Shown: positions 9,094 through 17,100 of the stretch, piece by piece
Position numbering within the stretch: the first letter of the stretch is position 1
Layout of the letters: every line of letters starts with the position of its first letter
NCBI GenBank assembly: GCA_016795285.1
Contig: JAEUIC010000008.1
Span: 1-64,000, forward strand
Reading direction: 5' to 3'
DNA length: 64,000 nt
Source of the DNA: Planctomycetota bacterium
GTDB lineage: Bacteria > Planctomycetota > B15-G4 > SIAN01
The notes under the pieces: generated by a model
Told to the model about the DNA's origin: nothing
Database searches by the model: none
What the model saw: only the letters and a program-made list of their open reading frames with translations
Translations under genes and position numbers: made by a program

Positions 9094-9417
9094 TCACTCG
9101 ACGATCGCGAGGATGTCGCTCTCGGCGATCAGCAGGTAGTCCTGCCCGTCGACCTTGACCTCGTTGCCGGCGTAGCTCGAGAAGATGACGCGGTTGCCGG
9201 TGGCGACCGAGAAGCCGGCGCGCTTGCCGTCGTCGAGGAGCTTGCCGTCGCCCACCGCGACGACGATCCCCTCCTTCGGCTTCTCCTTGGCCGAGTCGGG
9301 CAGCAGGATGCCGCCCGCCGTGCGCTCCTCGGCCTCGATCCGGCGGACGAGGACGTTCTCGCCGAGCGGCTTGACCTTCGTCGTGGCGGCGGGGGTCTTG
9401 GTAGCGGTCTTCGCCAT
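9094..9417 (-). CDS. groS: Co-chaperonin GroES
   Basis: 107 residues, slightly longer than the roughly 97-residue norm because of an Ala/Thr/Lys-rich N-terminal extension (MAKTATKTPAATTKVKPLGE). The mobile-loop region EAEERTAGGILLPDSAKEKP and the dome segment GNRVIFSSYAGNEV are conserved. It caps the GroEL ring. AGGAGA lies about ten bases before the ATG. First gene of groES-groEL. Confidence 0.97.
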   Translation of the reverse strand: MAKTATKTPAATTKVKPLGENVLVRRIEAEERTAGGILLPDSAKEKPKEGIVVAVGDGKLLDDGKRAGFSVATGNRVIFSSYAGNEVKVDGQDYLLIAESDILAIVE

Positions 9418-9535
9418 CGCTGTCGTTCTCCTCTGCGTTCAAGCGGGTTGCTGGCGTGCGGGGCGCGCTGCGCCCGCCGCGGTTCCTGTTCGTGCGGATC
9501 GGATCGAGACGAGCGGAGGGCCGGTCGCTGCGCGT

Positions 9536-9961
9536 TCAGCGCGGCGACGGCGGCACCCGCCCGAGCAGGAGCTGGATCGATCGGCGGAGGGCGTCGAGGC
9601 GGATCGGCTTGCTGAGGAAGTCGACCGTCGAGAACGCGCCATCGCGCCCGCCGAACTGCTCGCGTACCCACGTCTCGATCGAGGCATCCGAGGAGACGAG
9701 GACGGTCGGCGGGATCGCCGCGCGACCGCGGTCGGCGAGCAGCCGACGCAGCACCTGCGGTCCCGTCAGGCCAGGCATGTGGCCGTCGAGGACCGACACG
9801 TCGAAGAGGCGTCGCTGCAGCAGATCGATCGCTTCGAGCCCCGACGCCGCCAGTTCGACCGCGAAGCCTTCACGGGCGAAGAACTCGCCCAGAGCCTCAC
9901 GGAGGTTCAGGTCGTCGTCGGCGACGAGGAGTCGAAGCTTGTCGTTAGCGTGCAGTTCCAT
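9536..9961 (-). CDS. Single-domain response regulator (receiver only)
   Basis: 141 residues, one CheY-like receiver and no output domain. Acidic pocket residues sit at LLVADDD (Asp15-17), the phosphoacceptor is Asp59 in VLDGHMPG, the switch Ser follows in VLVSSDAS and the conserved Lys is in FLSKPI. A Gly/Asp-rich insertion (FGGRDGAFST) precedes the Lys. It probably signals by protein contact to another partner. No histidine kinase is nearby, so it is an orphan here. I start at the ATG at 9961, directly before the first strand; in-frame starts upstream would add a low-complexity leader. Confidence 0.85.
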   Translation of the reverse strand: MELHANDKLRLLVADDDLNLREALGEFFAREGFAVELAASGLEAIDLLQRRLFDVSVLDGHMPGLTGPQVLRRLLADRGRAAIPPTVLVSSDASIETWVREQFGGRDGAFSTVDFLSKPIRLDALRRSIQLLLGRVPPSPR

Positions 9962-10161
9962 GGCAGAAGACCGCTGGAGAGTTTCGGCCAGCGATTCGGC
10001 GCCTCCCGAAGAGTCGACCATCCGTTGGCAAACTCGGTGCCAGCGCGTCGATGGCGGGAGAGCGCCCGGCGGCGGACAAACTGTCCTCGGCAGCGAAAGT
10101 GGCCGATCCGGCTGCGACACAATGGCGTGCTTCGGCGGGGCGGCGAGGCGGGAGACGGGGA

Positions 10162-10809
10162 GTGATAGAGCTGAATCCGATCTCAACCTGCCGCCTCCAA
10201 CTGCTCCTCGACCCCACCGCCCCGGGCTTCGATTGGCGCCGCGCGCTGGCCGCCGCACTCGCCGGCGGGGTCGATCTGGTGCAGCTGCGGATGAAGGGGG
10301 TGCCCACCGCCGACCGGGTTGCGCAAGCGCGCCTCGTGTTGGCCCAGACGGCGCCGGCCGCCGTGCCGCTGCTGATCAACGATGACATCGAAGCGGCGGC
10401 GGTGCTCGATGGGGGGGCGGTGGGGGTCCACCTCGGGCAGGAAGACGCGCCCGTCGAGCAGGCGCGCGCGCGACTCGGGGCGCCGGCGTGGATCGGGCTC
10501 TCCACCCACTCGCGCGCCGAGCTCCTCGCCGGCCACGCGACCAGCGCGACCCACTTCGGGCTCGGCGCCTGCTTCACCACCGCGACCAAGCGCGACCACC
10601 ACGTGGTCGAGCGCGCCGAGCTGGCGGCGGCGCTGGCCAGCGCGAGCCGGCCGGTCTTCGCGATCGGCGGCATCACGCCCGAGAACGTCGCCGAGCTGGT
10701 GGCTTTCGGGGTGCGCCGAGTGGCGGTCGCCGCGGCGCTGCTGACCGCCCGCGATCCGCGCGCGGCGGCGGCGGCGCTGCGGGCCGCGCTCGAAACGGCG
10801 CCGAAGTGA
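10162..10809 (+). CDS. thiE: Thiamine phosphate synthase ThiE
   Basis: 215 residues, the usual size. It joins HMP-pyrophosphate and thiazole phosphate to give thiamine phosphate. Family motifs in order: VDLVQLRMKG, PLLINDD, GVHLGQED, IGLSTHS, FGLGACFTTATKRD and FAIGGITPENV with the phosphate-binding glycines. I use the GTG at 10162, which has GGAG seven bases upstream and starts at the conserved first strand; an upstream start at 10051 would add a low-complexity leader. No TPP riboswitch is visible upstream. Other thi genes are not nearby. Confidence 0.93.
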   Translation: MIELNPISTCRLQLLLDPTAPGFDWRRALAAALAGGVDLVQLRMKGVPTADRVAQARLVLAQTAPAAVPLLINDDIEAAAVLDGGAVGVHLGQEDAPVEQARARLGAPAWIGLSTHSRAELLAGHATSATHFGLGACFTTATKRDHHVVERAELAAALASASRPVFAIGGITPENVAELVAFGVRRVAVAAALLTARDPRAAAAALRAALETAPK

Positions 10810-10867
10810 ACGGACGCGGGCGGCGTCGTTCAAGCTCTCGCCGCCTTCGCGTACCGGAGCGACCTCG

Positions 10868-11494
10868 ATGCGCCTCGACCCCGCCGCCGATCGCCTCGTC
10901 TGGGAGCAGGCTGCGCAGGCGTTCATGCCGCTGCGACCGCAGATCCTGCGCTACCTCGTGGCGCGCGTGCGCGACCATCACGTCGCCGAGGACCTGACGC
11001 AGGAGACGCTGCTGCGCGGCATCCTCCACTCGCGCAAGCTGCGCGAGCCGCAGGCGGCGGCGGGCTGGCTGATGCGGATCGCGTGGCACGTGGCGCTCGA
11101 CTGGCATCGCCGGCGGCTGCGTCGGCGCGAGCCGGACGACGTCGCGCTCGACGAGACGCGGGTCGATCTGGGAACGCTCGTGCGCGAGGCGTCGCGCCTC
11201 GAGGTCGACGAGGAGGCGCGCCAGCGCGTCACCTGGAGCGAGGGGCTGCGCCACGCGCTCGCGCGGCTGCGCGCCGGGGATCGCGCCCTGCTGATCGGCC
11301 ACCACTACATCGGGCTCAGTTGCCAGGAGCTCGCCGAGCGGACCGGACTCACTCGCGAAGGGATCAAGCAGCGACTGTCGCGGGCGCGGCGGCGGCTGCG
11401 GATGCTGGTGGTGCAGCGCGACGACCGGGAGTGCGACGCCGAGGGGCGCGACGCCGGGAAGGGCGGCGCGATGCGCGCGCGCCGCGGGGCGTGA
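10868..11494 (+). CDS. ECF-type RNA polymerase sigma factor
   Basis: 208 residues. Region 2 covers about residues 20-85 (ILRYLVARVRDHHVAEDLTQ, then PQAAAGWLMRIAWHVALDWHRRR) and region 4 about 125-185 (YIGLSCQELAERTGLTREGI then KQRLSRARRRLRML, the -35 recognition helix). The linker is acidic. A basic C-terminal tail (residues 185-208) looks disordered. No anti-sigma factor gene follows; the next gene, 95 nt downstream, is a Tat-exported oxidoreductase, so the regulatory input is unknown. Confidence 0.9.
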   Translation: MRLDPAADRLVWEQAAQAFMPLRPQILRYLVARVRDHHVAEDLTQETLLRGILHSRKLREPQAAAGWLMRIAWHVALDWHRRRLRRREPDDVALDETRVDLGTLVREASRLEVDEEARQRVTWSEGLRHALARLRAGDRALLIGHHYIGLSCQELAERTGLTREGIKQRLSRARRRLRMLVVQRDDRECDAEGRDAGKGGAMRARRGA

Positions 11495-11530
11495 GGGGGC
11501 GGCTCCGGCGTATCGACCCCGCGGGCCAAT

Positions 11531-11545
11531 CACTATCGTTCCCGA
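11531..11545 (+). promoter_or_regulatory. Candidate -10 region before the Gfo/Idh gene
   Basis: The sequence ACTATCGTTCCCGAC lies about 55 nt before the ATG at 11590. It matches a box (roughly CTAYCRT followed by CCCGCC) that recurs upstream of several genes in this window. Called by recurrence only; no clear -35 is seen. Confidence 0.35.
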
Positions 11546-11589
11546 CCTCGCTGTCGCCCCACCGCGGCAGCGCCAAGGCGATCCCAGCG

Positions 11590-12951
11590 ATGAAACCTCG
11601 CTCGACCCGCGCACCGCATCCTCCCGCTCGCCCGGCCGCCCCTTCGCGGCGCGAGTTCCTCCTCGGCAGCGGCGCCGCCACCGCCTCGTTGCTCGGACTC
11701 GCGAACGGGCTCCTCGCTCAGGAGGCGACCCCTCCCGCGGCCCAGGAGACGCCGCCCGCTCCGGCGCCGCCGCCGCGTCCGGATCCGCTGCTCAAGATCG
11801 GCGTGATCGGCGTCGGCGGGATGGGCAAGCACCACTGCGAGCGGTTCCTCGCGCTCCACAAGGAGAGCAAGGAGAACGTCCGCGTCGTGGCGGTCGCCGA
11901 CGTCTGCAAGCCGCGCCTCGACGAGGCGGTCGAGCTGTGCGCGCGGGAGCAGGGCGAGAACGGCCAGCCGTTCGCCGTCGCCGGCTACCGCGACTACCGC
12001 GAGCTGCTCCGCCACCCCGAGCTGAACGGCGTGCTGATCGCGTCGCCGGAGCACTGGCACTCGCAGATGGCCATCGAGGCGATCCGCGCCGGCAAGGACG
12101 TCTACGTCGAGAAGCCGATGACGCTGCGGCTCGACCAGGCGTTCGACCTGTGGCGCGAGCAGCGCGGCAGCGACCGCATCGTGCAGATCGGCACGCAGTA
12201 CGTGATGAAGCCGAAGTACGCCGAGGCGCGCCGCCTCATCGCCGAGGGGGCGATCGGCCATCCGGTCGCCAGCCAGACCGGCTACTGCCGCAACTCGAAG
12301 GCGGGCGAGTGGAACTACTACGCCATCGACGAGCGCGTGCAGCCGGGCGAGGCGCTCGACTGGGAGGCGTGGTGCGGGCCGCTCGGGCCGCAGCCCTTCG
12401 ACACGGTCGTCTACCACCGCTGGCGGCGCTACAAGCGCTGGTCGACCGGGATCATCGGCGACCTGCTGGTCCATCAGATCACGCCGCTGGTGCAGGCGAT
12501 CGGGCCGGGCTGGCCGGTGCGCGTCAGCGCGCTCGGCGGCCACTACGTCGACAAGCAGATGGAGAACCACGACCAGGTCCACCTGATCGTGCAGTTCGAG
12601 AAGGAGCACACCATGGAGGTGCTCGGCTCGACCTGCAACGCGCTCGAGGTCGAGGAGGTCGTGCGCGGCCACAAGGCCAACCTGCTGCTGAGCGGCACCG
12701 GCTGCGAACTGAAGCCGGAGCCGACCTACCAGGACGCCGTCGAGGCGCAGTCGGCGAAGTACGAGAAGGTGCCCGACCAGGATCTGCTGCGCCTGAACTG
12801 GCTGCAGTGCATGCGCACGCGCGCCGCGCCGCAGTCGCCGGTCGAACTCTCCACCCAGGTGATGGTCATCGTCGACCTCGCCACGCGCGCGCTCTGGGAG
12901 GGTGGCTCGTGGGGCTTCTCCCCGGCCAGCCTGACCGCGTACCGCACGTGA
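11590..12951 (+). CDS. Tat-exported Gfo/Idh/MocA-family oxidoreductase
   Basis: 453 residues. [19 protein letters not shown] at about 19-37 is a twin-arginine signal, followed by a Pro/Ala linker. The Rossmann domain starts at [13 protein letters not shown] (about 73-85), and the [19 protein letters not shown] segment plus EKPM supply the family's catalytic Lys. The C-terminal half is the usual alpha/beta substrate domain. These proteins are NAD(P)-dependent oxidoreductases, in Planctomycetota usually acting on sugars or inositols and often carrying the cofactor out through Tat. It follows the ECF gene by 95 nt and precedes panB by 43 nt. Substrate not determinable. Confidence 0.9.
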   Translation: MKPRSTRAPHPPARPAAPSRREFLLGSGAATASLLGLANGLLAQEATPPAAQETPPAPAPPPRPDPLLKIGVIGVGGMGKHHCERFLALHKESKENVRVVAVADVCKPRLDEAVELCAREQGENGQPFAVAGYRDYRELLRHPELNGVLIASPEHWHSQMAIEAIRAGKDVYVEKPMTLRLDQAFDLWREQRGSDRIVQIGTQYVMKPKYAEARRLIAEGAIGHPVASQTGYCRNSKAGEWNYYAIDERVQPGEALDWEAWCGPLGPQPFDTVVYHRWRRYKRWSTGIIGDLLVHQITPLVQAIGPGWPVRVSALGGHYVDKQMENHDQVHLIVQFEKEHTMEVLGSTCNALEVEEVVRGHKANLLLSGTGCELKPEPTYQDAVEAQSAKYEKVPDQDLLRLNWLQCMRTRAAPQSPVELSTQVMVIVDLATRALWEGGSWGFSPASLTAYRT

Positions 12952-12994
12952 GCCGCGCGCGAGCCCCCCGCGCCCCCAACGAGGCGATCGACGC

Positions 12995-13852
12995 ATGAGC
13001 ACCGTGCCCAAGCCGCCGCCGCGCCGCAAGGTGACCACGCTCCGCCTGCAGGAGATGAAGACGCAGGGCGAGCGGATCGCGGCGCTGACCGCTTACGACT
13101 GGCTGATGGCGCGCCTGCTCGACGAGTCGGGCATCGACGTGATCCTCGTCGGCGACTCGGCCGGGATGGTCTTCGCCGGCCACGACACGACCATCTCGAT
13201 GACGATGCCGCAGATGCTCTACCACGCGAGCGTGGTGGCGCGGGCGGCGCGGCGTGCGCTGGTGGTCGGCGACCTGCCGTTCCTCTCGTACCAGCTGAGC
13301 GAGAAGGAGGCGCTGCGCAACGCCGGCGCGTTCATGAAGGAGGCGCTGGTCGAGGCGGTGAAGCTCGAGGGCGGGGAGATGATCTGCCCGACGGTGCGTC
13401 GCATCGTCGACGCCGGCATCCCGGTCATGGGCCACCTCGGCCTCACGCCGCAGTCGATCCACAAGTTCGGGACCTACCGCACCCGCGGCGTCGAGACGGG
13501 CGAGGCGGAGCAGATCCTGCGCGATGCGCGGGCGCTGCAGGACGCCGGCGCGTTCGCCGTCGTGCTGGAGAAGATCCCCTCCGAGCTGGCGCGCGAAGTG
13601 ACCGCCGCGCTGCGCATCCCGACCATCGGCATCGGCGCCGGCGCGGAGTGCGACGGCCAGATCCTCGTCTCGCACGACATGCTCGGCCTCTTCACCCGCT
13701 TCCGGCCGCGTTTCGTGCGCCGCTACGCGGAGCTCGGCAAGGCGATGCAGGACGCTTTCCGCCAGTACACCGCCGACGTGAAGGCCAAGACGTTCCCGAA
13801 CGCGGAGGAGAGCTACTGGCGCGACGAGGAACTGGCCGGCGGCGAGTCTTGA
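12995..13852 (+). CDS. panB: 3-methyl-2-oxobutanoate hydroxymethyltransferase PanB
   Basis: 285 residues, close to the family norm. It makes ketopantoate from alpha-ketoisovalerate and methylene-THF, the first pantothenate step. Mg2+ ligands are in LVGDSAGM and VVGDLPF, and AVKLEGG follows. [16 protein letters not shown] is the family's substrate loop, LEKIPSELA holds the catalytic Glu and [20 protein letters not shown] the signature. A charged C-terminal tail is longer than average. It is not next to panC; downstream is uppS with its own candidate promoter. Confidence 0.95.
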   Translation: MSTVPKPPPRRKVTTLRLQEMKTQGERIAALTAYDWLMARLLDESGIDVILVGDSAGMVFAGHDTTISMTMPQMLYHASVVARAARRALVVGDLPFLSYQLSEKEALRNAGAFMKEALVEAVKLEGGEMICPTVRRIVDAGIPVMGHLGLTPQSIHKFGTYRTRGVETGEAEQILRDARALQDAGAFAVVLEKIPSELAREVTAALRIPTIGIGAGAECDGQILVSHDMLGLFTRFRPRFVRRYAELGKAMQDAFRQYTADVKAKTFPNAEESYWRDEELAGGES

Positions 13853-13878
13853 CTCGACCGGCCCGGATGGGCGATACT
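13849..13878 (+). promoter_or_regulatory. Candidate sigma-70-like promoter for uppS
   Basis: TTGACT at 13849-13854 and GATACT at 13873-13878 are separated by 18 bases, a near-consensus -35/-10 pair, 65 nt before the uppS ATG. The -35 overlaps the panB stop codon. A small inverted repeat CTTTG-CCACG-CAAAG (13877-13891) overlaps the expected start site. Confidence 0.5.
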
Positions 13879-13942
13879 TTGCCACGCAAAGCGATTCGGT
13901 GAGCGCCGCAGCCCGGGTGCCGCCGCCCCTTCTGGACCGACC

Positions 13943-14782
13943 ATGGCCCCTTCGCCTTCCGCCTTCGATCGCAACGGCTCCGTGCCGTCGACCGAGCTCC
14001 CGCTCGCGCCGGGCATGCCGCGCTCGGTCGCGATCATCATGGACGGCAACGGCCGCTGGGCGCAGCAGCGCGGCCTGCCGCGCGTCGCCGGCCACCGCTC
14101 CGGCGCCATCGCGGTCGACCGCGTCACCGAGGCGGCGACGCGGCTCGGCATCGAGTCGCTGACGCTCTACGCCTTCTCCACGGAGAACTGGCAGCGCCCG
14201 CAGAAGGAGGTCGACACCCTCTGGAAGCTGCTGGTGCGCGATCTCAAGCGGCGCGGCCCGAAGTGCCTGAAGCAGGGCATCCGCCTCACCTCGATCGGCC
14301 GGCGCGACCGCATGCCCGACTCGGCGCGCGCCGAGCTCGACCGCGTGACGCGCGAGACGGGCCACGGCACGCGCATGTCGCTCTGCCTCGCGCTCGACTA
14401 CGGCGGCTGGTGGGACCTGACGGAGCTCGCCGAGCGCATCCGGCGCGGCGCGCGCGACGGCAGCCTGCCCGAGGCGCCCTTCACGCCGGAGCAGCTGCAG
14501 CGGCTGCTGCCGTCGGCCGCCGTCCCGCCGGTCGACCTGCTGATCCGCACCGGCGGGGAGGCGCGCGTCTCCAACTTCCTGCCGTGGCAGCTCGCCTACG
14601 CCGAGCTGCTCTTCCTGCCGACCTTGTGGCCCGACTTCGACGAGGCGGGGCTCGAGACGGCGTGCCGCGAGTTCGCGCGCCGCCGCCGCCGCTTCGGCCG
14701 CGTCGACGACCAGACCGAGGCCGACCTGCAGCGCGGCGCGCCGTCGACCCGTGGCGAGCTGGTGCGGAGCAAGCTGCGATGA
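13943..14782 (+). CDS. uppS: Isoprenyl transferase (undecaprenyl diphosphate synthase)
   Basis: 279 residues, slightly long because of N- and C-terminal extensions. It condenses isopentenyl diphosphate onto farnesyl diphosphate to make the cis-polyprenyl carrier for cell-wall glycans. AIIMDGNGRWAQQRGLPR carries catalytic Asp34; TLYAFSTENWQRP and DLLIRTGGEARVSNFLPWQL with YAELLFLPTLWPDFDE complete the signature. The stop overlaps the next start (ATGA), so it heads a three-gene operon with a membrane protein and a wHTH regulator. The usual partner cdsA is not adjacent. Confidence 0.94.
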   Translation: MAPSPSAFDRNGSVPSTELPLAPGMPRSVAIIMDGNGRWAQQRGLPRVAGHRSGAIAVDRVTEAATRLGIESLTLYAFSTENWQRPQKEVDTLWKLLVRDLKRRGPKCLKQGIRLTSIGRRDRMPDSARAELDRVTRETGHGTRMSLCLALDYGGWWDLTELAERIRRGARDGSLPEAPFTPEQLQRLLPSAAVPPVDLLIRTGGEARVSNFLPWQLAYAELLFLPTLWPDFDEAGLETACREFARRRRRFGRVDDQTEADLQRGAPSTRGELVRSKLR

Positions 14783-15390
14783 ACGACGCCGCCCGCAGCC
14801 AAGTCGCGCGCAGCGACCTCTTCGAGATCCGCCGGATGCTGGCGCGCAGCGGCGCGTTCGACGGCTACCGCGCCACGCCGGTCGCGTGGTCGGGCGCGAT
14901 CGCGCTGGCGGCCGGTGCGCTGCAGCATGCGCTCGCGCCCGGCCCGCTCGCCTTCGTCGCGCTGTGGGTGGCGACGGCGGCGCTCTGCTTCGCCATCAAC
15001 GTCTACGGCATCGCGCGCACCTACGGCGCCTCGCCGCGCCAGTGGGAGCGCAGCCTCGCCTTCGCCGCGCTGCTCGACCTGATGCCGGCCATCGTCGCCG
15101 GCTCGGTGCTGACGGTGGCGCTGGTCGTGCGCGGCGCGCCGGAGCTCCTGCCGGGCGCTTGGATGGTGCTCTATGGCGGCGGCGTCCTCTCGTCGCGCCG
15201 CCACGTGCCGCGCGGCTGCGCCTGGATCGGGCTCGCCTACGTCGCGGCCGGCGGGGCGACGCTGCTCCTGCTGCCCGCGGCGATCGCGCTGCGCGCCGAC
15301 GTGATGGCGGCGGTCTTCTGCGTCGGGCAGCTCGCGCTGGCGTGGGTGCTCGCGCGCGGCGCGGGCGAGCCGGAGGAGGGGCGCGCATGA
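14779..15390 (+). CDS. Membrane protein paired with wHTH regulator
   Basis: 203 residues. A cytoplasmic N-terminus (SDLFEIRRMLARSGAFDGYR) is followed by about six hydrophobic segments, e.g. SGAIALAAGALQHAL, FVALWVATAALCFAINVYGI, LMPAIVAGSVLTVALVV, and GLAYVAAGGATLLLLPAAIA. Starts in the ATGA overlap with uppS and ends in an ATGA overlap with the regulator. Membrane protein plus small winged-helix regulator in this tight order is a recurring bacterial pair whose ligand is generally unknown. No enzymatic motif is seen. Confidence 0.75.
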   Translation: MNDAARSQVARSDLFEIRRMLARSGAFDGYRATPVAWSGAIALAAGALQHALAPGPLAFVALWVATAALCFAINVYGIARTYGASPRQWERSLAFAALLDLMPAIVAGSVLTVALVVRGAPELLPGAWMVLYGGGVLSSRRHVPRGCAWIGLAYVAAGGATLLLLPAAIALRADVMAAVFCVGQLALAWVLARGAGEPEEGRA

Positions 15391-15788
15391 CCTCGCCGCG
15401 CGACTCCGACCAGAAGGGGCGCTTCGCCTACCCCGAGCTCGACCGCGTGCTCCACGAGCGCGCGCGGCTCGGCATCCTGTCGTGCCTCATCGCCGGCAAC
15501 GGGCCGGTCGCCTTCGCCGAGCTGAAGGAGCTCTGCGACCTGACCGACGGCAACCTGAGCCGCCACCTGAAGGCGCTCGAGGAGGCGGGGATCATCACGC
15601 TCGATCGCGAGGAGAAGGACGGCGCGCGGCCGACCACCTGGATCGCCTTCTCGCGCGGCGGGCGCAAGCGCTTCCTCGACTACGTCGAGGTGCTCGAGTC
15701 GATCGTGCGCAACTCGTCGCTGGCGAAGGGCGGGCGCCGGGCCGCGTTGCCGTTGTCGCCGAGCGGCATCGGCCGCGTGCCGGCCTGA
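15387..15788 (+). CDS. Winged-helix transcriptional regulator
   Basis: 133 residues. The wHTH core is at about residues 14-95: ELDRVLHERARLGILSCLIA, then AFAELKELCDLTDGNLSRHL, then KALEEAGIITLDREEKDGAR and WIAFSRGGRKRFLDYVEVLE. This is the compact DNA-binding fold of the ArsR/MarR-like family usually encoded next to a multi-pass membrane protein. It overlaps the upstream membrane gene by 4 nt and probably regulates that operon, an inference from position. A short basic tail follows. Confidence 0.85.
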   Translation: MTSPRDSDQKGRFAYPELDRVLHERARLGILSCLIAGNGPVAFAELKELCDLTDGNLSRHLKALEEAGIITLDREEKDGARPTTWIAFSRGGRKRFLDYVEVLESIVRNSSLAKGGRRAALPLSPSGIGRVPA

Positions 15789-15814
15789 CGCCCACCGCCG
15801 CTCCCGCCGTCCCG

Positions 15815-16531
15815 ATGCGCGTCCGCCTCGCGAGCTGGAACATCCACAAGGGGATCGGCGGCGTCGATCGCCGCTACCTTCCCGAGCGGATCATCGAGCA
15901 GTTGCGCGCGCTCGATGCCGACATCGTGCTGCTGCAGGAGGTCGACGACGGCGCGCGCCGCTCGCGCTTCGACCGGCAGGTCGACCTGCTCGGCGATGCG
16001 CTGCGACTGCCGCACCGTGCCTGGTGGCCGAATCACCACCTGAACGTCGGCCGCTACGGCAACGCGCTGCTCTCGCGCCTCCCGTTCCGCGAACCCTTCA
16101 ACCTGAGCCTCACGCTGCCGCTGCACAAGAAGCGCGCCGCGTTGCACGCTCGATTCGCGGTCGACCACCTTCCGCACGGGCTCTGGATCTTCAACTGCCA
16201 TCTCGGGCTCGCCGAAGCGGAGCGGCGCCAGCAGCTGCGCCGGATCCTGCGCCACATCGACGAACACCACGGCAGCGAGGAGCACGTCGTCATCGCCGGA
16301 GACCTGAACGACGTCTGGCAGCAGCTCGGGCCGGCGGTGCTCCACCCCGCCGGATTCCGCAGCGTGCCGCGTCCGCCGCTGACCTTCCCGGCGTTCAAGC
16401 CGCTGCGTCCGCTCGATCGCGTCTTCGTGCGCGGCTCGATCGGCATCGCCCGCTGCGAGCGCGTCGAAGGGCTGCTCGCGCGCACCGCTTCCGATCACCG
16501 GCCGCTCTATGTCGAGCTGTCGCTGTCCTGA
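15815..16531 (+). CDS. Endonuclease/exonuclease/phosphatase family protein
   Basis: 238 residues, cytoplasmic, no signal. All motifs of the Mg2+-dependent EEP fold are present in order: ASWNIHKGIGG, IVLLQEVDD (metal Glu), RYGNALLSRLP, FNCHLGLAEAERRQQLR, VVIAGDLNDVW (Asp/Asn pair) and TASDHRPLYVEL (terminal Asp-His). Similar proteins hydrolyse DNA, phospholipid head groups or phosphodiesters; the exact substrate cannot be read. The last 25 nt overlap the 3' end of the opposite-strand membrane gene. Confidence 0.9.
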   Translation: MRVRLASWNIHKGIGGVDRRYLPERIIEQLRALDADIVLLQEVDDGARRSRFDRQVDLLGDALRLPHRAWWPNHHLNVGRYGNALLSRLPFREPFNLSLTLPLHKKRAALHARFAVDHLPHGLWIFNCHLGLAEAERRQQLRRILRHIDEHHGSEEHVVIAGDLNDVWQQLGPAVLHPAGFRSVPRPPLTFPAFKPLRPLDRVFVRGSIGIARCERVEGLLARTASDHRPLYVELSLS

Positions 16532-17100
16532 AGCGCGTCGCGAGCGGGGCCGGCCGGCGGCGCGCGCCACAGCTCCACCAGCAGCAGTAGCGCGACGCCG
16601 CCCATCGAGAGCAGCAGGTTCGCGCCTGCGACGACGAAGGCGAGCGCGCCCGTGCCGCTCGCCGCGACGAGGAACGGCAGGCCGAAGGTCGCCGCGCATG
16701 ACCCGAAGGCGTGGAGCGTGAGCGCGATCTTCGCGCGATCTCCGAGGCGCGTCAGGATCAGCAGGTGCAACAGCACGAACAGGACGAGCGGCACCGTGAA
16801 GAGATGGGGGTGGACCACGTCGACGAGGTAGCGCGTCGACTTGCGCAGCGCGGGGGCGCGAGCCGCCGCCGTCGGCGCATCGTCGATCTCCGCCTCGCCG
16901 GGCAGCAGCTCGTCGGCGGCAGGCGCCTCGCCATGCCAGTAGCTCCGCGCGCCGTCGGGCGTGAACTCGGCGCGATCGGTGTACTTGAGCGCGCTCACCG
17001 CCAGCGCCGCCTGCAGCGTCACGAGGAACGCCGAGAGCAGGATCCGCGTCGGCAGCGGCAGCCGCGACAGGTGGAGCTTCGGGCTCAGCGTGTAGCGCAC
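16507..17100 (-). CDS. Membrane protein of the porin-ApbE operon
   Basis: 197 residues. One N-terminal transmembrane segment (TRILLSAFLVTLQAALAV), an acidic extracytoplasmic stretch of about 60 residues, then three further segments starting with VDVVHPHLFTVPLVLFVLLH and ending LLLSMGGVALLLLVELW. Histidines in VVHPHLF, LLH and LHAF sit in or next to the helices and could bind haem or metal, which is inference only. I start at the GTG at 17100, overlapping the apbE stop region by 16 nt; there is no earlier Met after the overlap. Not a family I can name; the tight coupling to apbE argues that it is part of the same electron-transfer or uptake system. Confidence 0.65.
   Translation of the reverse strand: MRYTLSPKLHLSRLPLPTRILLSAFLVTLQAALAVSALKYTDRAEFTPDGARSYWHGEAPAADELLPGEAEIDDAPTAAARAPALRKSTRYLVDVVHPHLFTVPLVLFVLLHLLILTRLGDRAKIALTLHAFGSCAATFGLPFLVAASGTGALAFVVAGANLLLSMGGVALLLLVELWRAPPAGPARDALQDSDSST

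Noticed and set aside
9418..9535. CIRCE operator before groES
   Set aside because: No TTAGCACTC-N9-GAGTGCTAA or close variant is present.
9962..10161. TPP riboswitch before thiE
   Set aside because: The conserved CTGAGA and downstream motifs are missing; no P1-P5 fold seen.
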